From assembly GCF_040802235.1 (NCBI RefSeq), contig NC_133166.1:124001-188000 (forward strand): a DNA stretch of 64,000 bases, read 5' to 3'. This stretch comes from Manis javanica. Lineage: Eukaryota > Chordata > Mammalia > Pholidota > Manidae. Below the pieces are notes generated by a model, which worked only from the letters and a program-made list of their open reading frames with translations, was not told the origin of the DNA and made no database searches. Shown in pieces: positions 61,641 through 64,000 of this stretch; within the stretch, counting starts at the first letter, position 1, and each line of letters starts with the position of its first letter. A program made the translations under genes and the position numbers.

Positions 61641-63319
61641 GTTCACTGTTTCTGAGATTTTTAAAAACATATTATCCCTTCAGGATCATCTTAAGTCATA
61701 ATACTGAGAATATGAATTTACGGTTACAAATTTCACACTACGTTTGGACAAAGAAGGTTTAATTTGCCATAAATTACACACCAAAATGGACCAATACGTG
61801 ATACAAATCCACACAAACAGAATATTTTTAAGTCTTGCATCTCTATTACATTCATTCTATATGAGGAGTGTTTATTTTTTAATCTGTCCACATCTATTTG
61901 TAAACATCAAGGTTTAGAAACATTTGGGCTTTCCTTGATTCTGAGACTGAACCCTTAGTGATACCTAGCACAGGCTCCAGGAGTGTGAAAACCATATCTG
62001 CTAAATATTCTAATGCAATGACATGATGGTGATTGATGTTTTTTTCTGTGTCTGACCAGATTTGGAGTAAACAGAGGTAGGGTTTGGGCATTTGGACAGA
62101 AAGAAAGCTATCAAATTGGTCTGATTATGCCTCCTGGAAACAGCAGCCTGAGACAGCTAATGTTTGTGTAAGGCCTCTTTCAGTGCTAACCATCTAATAG
62201 ATTTTTGGTCACATCCTCATGTCTACCAGCTCTAGTCTATGCAAGGCAGATGTTTCAGCCATATGGGGTCCCAGAACAATCATAAATTTGGATAGACTGA
62301 AGGATGTGGGCCCTGCAGTGCCATTTACTTATGAGTCTAGTGATTTCGTTTCTGGCATTTAGTGTCCAGTGGGGGTTTTGTTTGAGATATATTTGGAAGT
62401 CCATATCACAGCCAATAGTAATTTCTGAGAGTTGGCATTCTAACCTCTATTTCCTGCATTACATCCAGAAAATTCACCTTGCTTTACATAGCCAATCATT
62501 CACCTTATCAAGTGTTTTCTTATATTTCAGCATCTGTTCATATTTGGTAAGAGGGGCCTTGTGTGAGAGTTCATTGTTATAACAGAGCTACTGAATATTC
62601 AATATTGCCAAAATGAAGAATAAATAGGGTAAACTGGCATACATCTCCTATTGTCCATGCTCTTCATTTTATGTTTTAATGATTTATGGTTAAAGGAAGT
62701 GATATAATAGATGGAGTAGGATGGTTAGAGTTACTTTAATTCTGATATGTTCCTGAAGCCCTTGAATACCAAGTAAGAAAATAGACAGTAGGATAGGCAG
62801 GGTTCTCACCTCCGGCCGGGTTATATAAAGCTTCTGGTCTTTGTGGTCGGGTTAAAAGAATAACATATGTAATAGCACCGACTATTGATGTGCCTGATTG
62901 ATATCGGACTTGAATAAGCTGATACAAAACAGATGTCATTGCAATTACACATTATCCTTGGCAATTCATTTGGTCTTAATGTTGTTTTGCATCTCTGTTT
63001 TGATGAGTGATATGTTATTTTATTTAATTAAGGAGTATACGTGAAGAGGTATTTGAAGGTTTACCAAATCTTTCATGAGCTTCCACATGGGCAGAATTGA
63101 GAGAAAAGGAATTATTGCACCTCTGGAAAAGTATGTGAGGACTGTCCCCTGCCATGGAAAGAATGCAGTGTGAATTGTGTGGCCCCATGCAGGCATATGT
63201 ATGGTCTCTGAAGCACTGCTTCTTAAAAATATATACAAATGTGTGACAAGTCTATTTGTAAGGATTCTTGAGGTCTTTCTTAGGAGGCAGACCTCTGTGA
63301 GCTTTATAGTAGCATATTG
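61641..63319. other. 3' flank of OR-4, no gene
   Basis: Closest paralogue is the OR-1 flank (576-2229), with long near-identical runs such as around 1736-1790 and 62795-62850. No conserved open frame. Confidence 0.6.
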
Positions 63320-64000
63320 AAAATAATTACTATGCAGTGCATTAGATCTCCAGATTTATTTTTCTTTGAGAGCAAGTGGGTATACTTAATAACATCCCCT
63401 CAATTCTCTTGTTCTCAAACTGATTGTAACCACCACTTTATTCTCATTTTTTATGAATTTGACTTTTAAGGTTCCACGTATTAATGATATTGTTCATTAG
63501 TGACATTATTCTCTGACTTATCTCACTTGGCATTATGATCCGAAATCCCATCCATGTTGTCACAACCTATAGGATTTACTTACTCCCATAGCTCAATAAT
63601 ATTCCACTGTTCGGGTATTCTATGTCTTCTTCACCCAGTCATTCATTGACAGGAACTTTGGTTTTTTCTTTACCTTGGCTGTTGTGAATAATGCTGCAAT
63701 AAACATGTGGGTGTGGATATCTTTTAATATCCTGTTTTTATTTCTACTCTATATATAGGCTGAAGCAGAAGTCCTGGGTCATATGGCATTCCCATTGTTG
63801 CCCTTTGAGTAACCTCCATAATGTTTTTAATAGTGGCTAAAAGAATTTGTATTCCCAAAAGGAGTATATAAGGGCTCATTTTCTACATGTCCTCACCAAC
63901 GCATGATATCTCTTGTCTTCTTGACGATGGCCTTTCTAAAGATGTGAGGTGAGTTTCATTTTGGTTTTCCTTTTTCATTTCCCTGGTTGTTTTGTTGTTC
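63320..64000 (-). mobile_element. Old L1 fragment, minus strand, cut by the window end
   Basis: Antisense L1 3' UTR and ORF2 end. Matches 2230-2940 collinearly and runs off the window. Confidence 0.85.

Overview
This is mammalian nuclear DNA: a slice of an olfactory receptor (OR) gene array buried in retrotransposons. There are four OR coding exons, all + strand and all from one family. They read as family 5 ORs of the OR5AN1 type, the group that includes the human and mouse musk-ketone receptors. OR-1 (1-575) is cut by the left window edge. OR-2 (14924-15862) is full length with a stop at codon 5. OR-3 (39958-40915) is a frameshifted pseudogene. OR-4 (60702-61640) is intact at 312 codons. 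No other cellular protein gene, tRNA or rRNA is visible.

The window repeats one plan: OR exon; about 1.7-2.2 kb of 3' flank; an old minus-strand L1; an old plus-strand L1; an upstream block carrying MIR fragments and a splice-donor-like site; a splice acceptor; the next OR exon. Upstream blocks are at 7156-14910 (A), 29185-31528 (B), 34521-39944 (C, interrupted) and 48955-60688 (D, interrupted). Each unit was then changed on its own. Block A carries a 2.0 kb composite L1/retroviral insertion (10726-12719), and block D keeps the empty site. The OR-2 to OR-3 interval gained a near full-length L1 (22649-29184). Half of that L1 plus block B was then tandemly duplicated (about 25849-31528 copied to 31533-38715), and a later 1.8 kb L1 landed in the second copy. 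Block D received a degenerate class I endogenous retrovirus (54298-60214) between the candidate promoter block and the OR-4 exon.

Lineage: many young-looking L1s, old MIR and L1M relics, and no Alu, B1/B2, ruminant or carnivore tRNA-type SINE that I can see. The L1 3' end and the composite element remind me of pangolin sequence. That is from memory and is low confidence; placental mammal is certain in practice.

For biology, the functional content is one intact odorant receptor, one part gene that looks intact, and one that a single base change has silenced. Most of the interest is structural: a possible SVA-like composite retroelement, an L1 with a monomeric 5' promoter array, a reconstructible tandem duplication, and a 61-bp inverted templated insertion.
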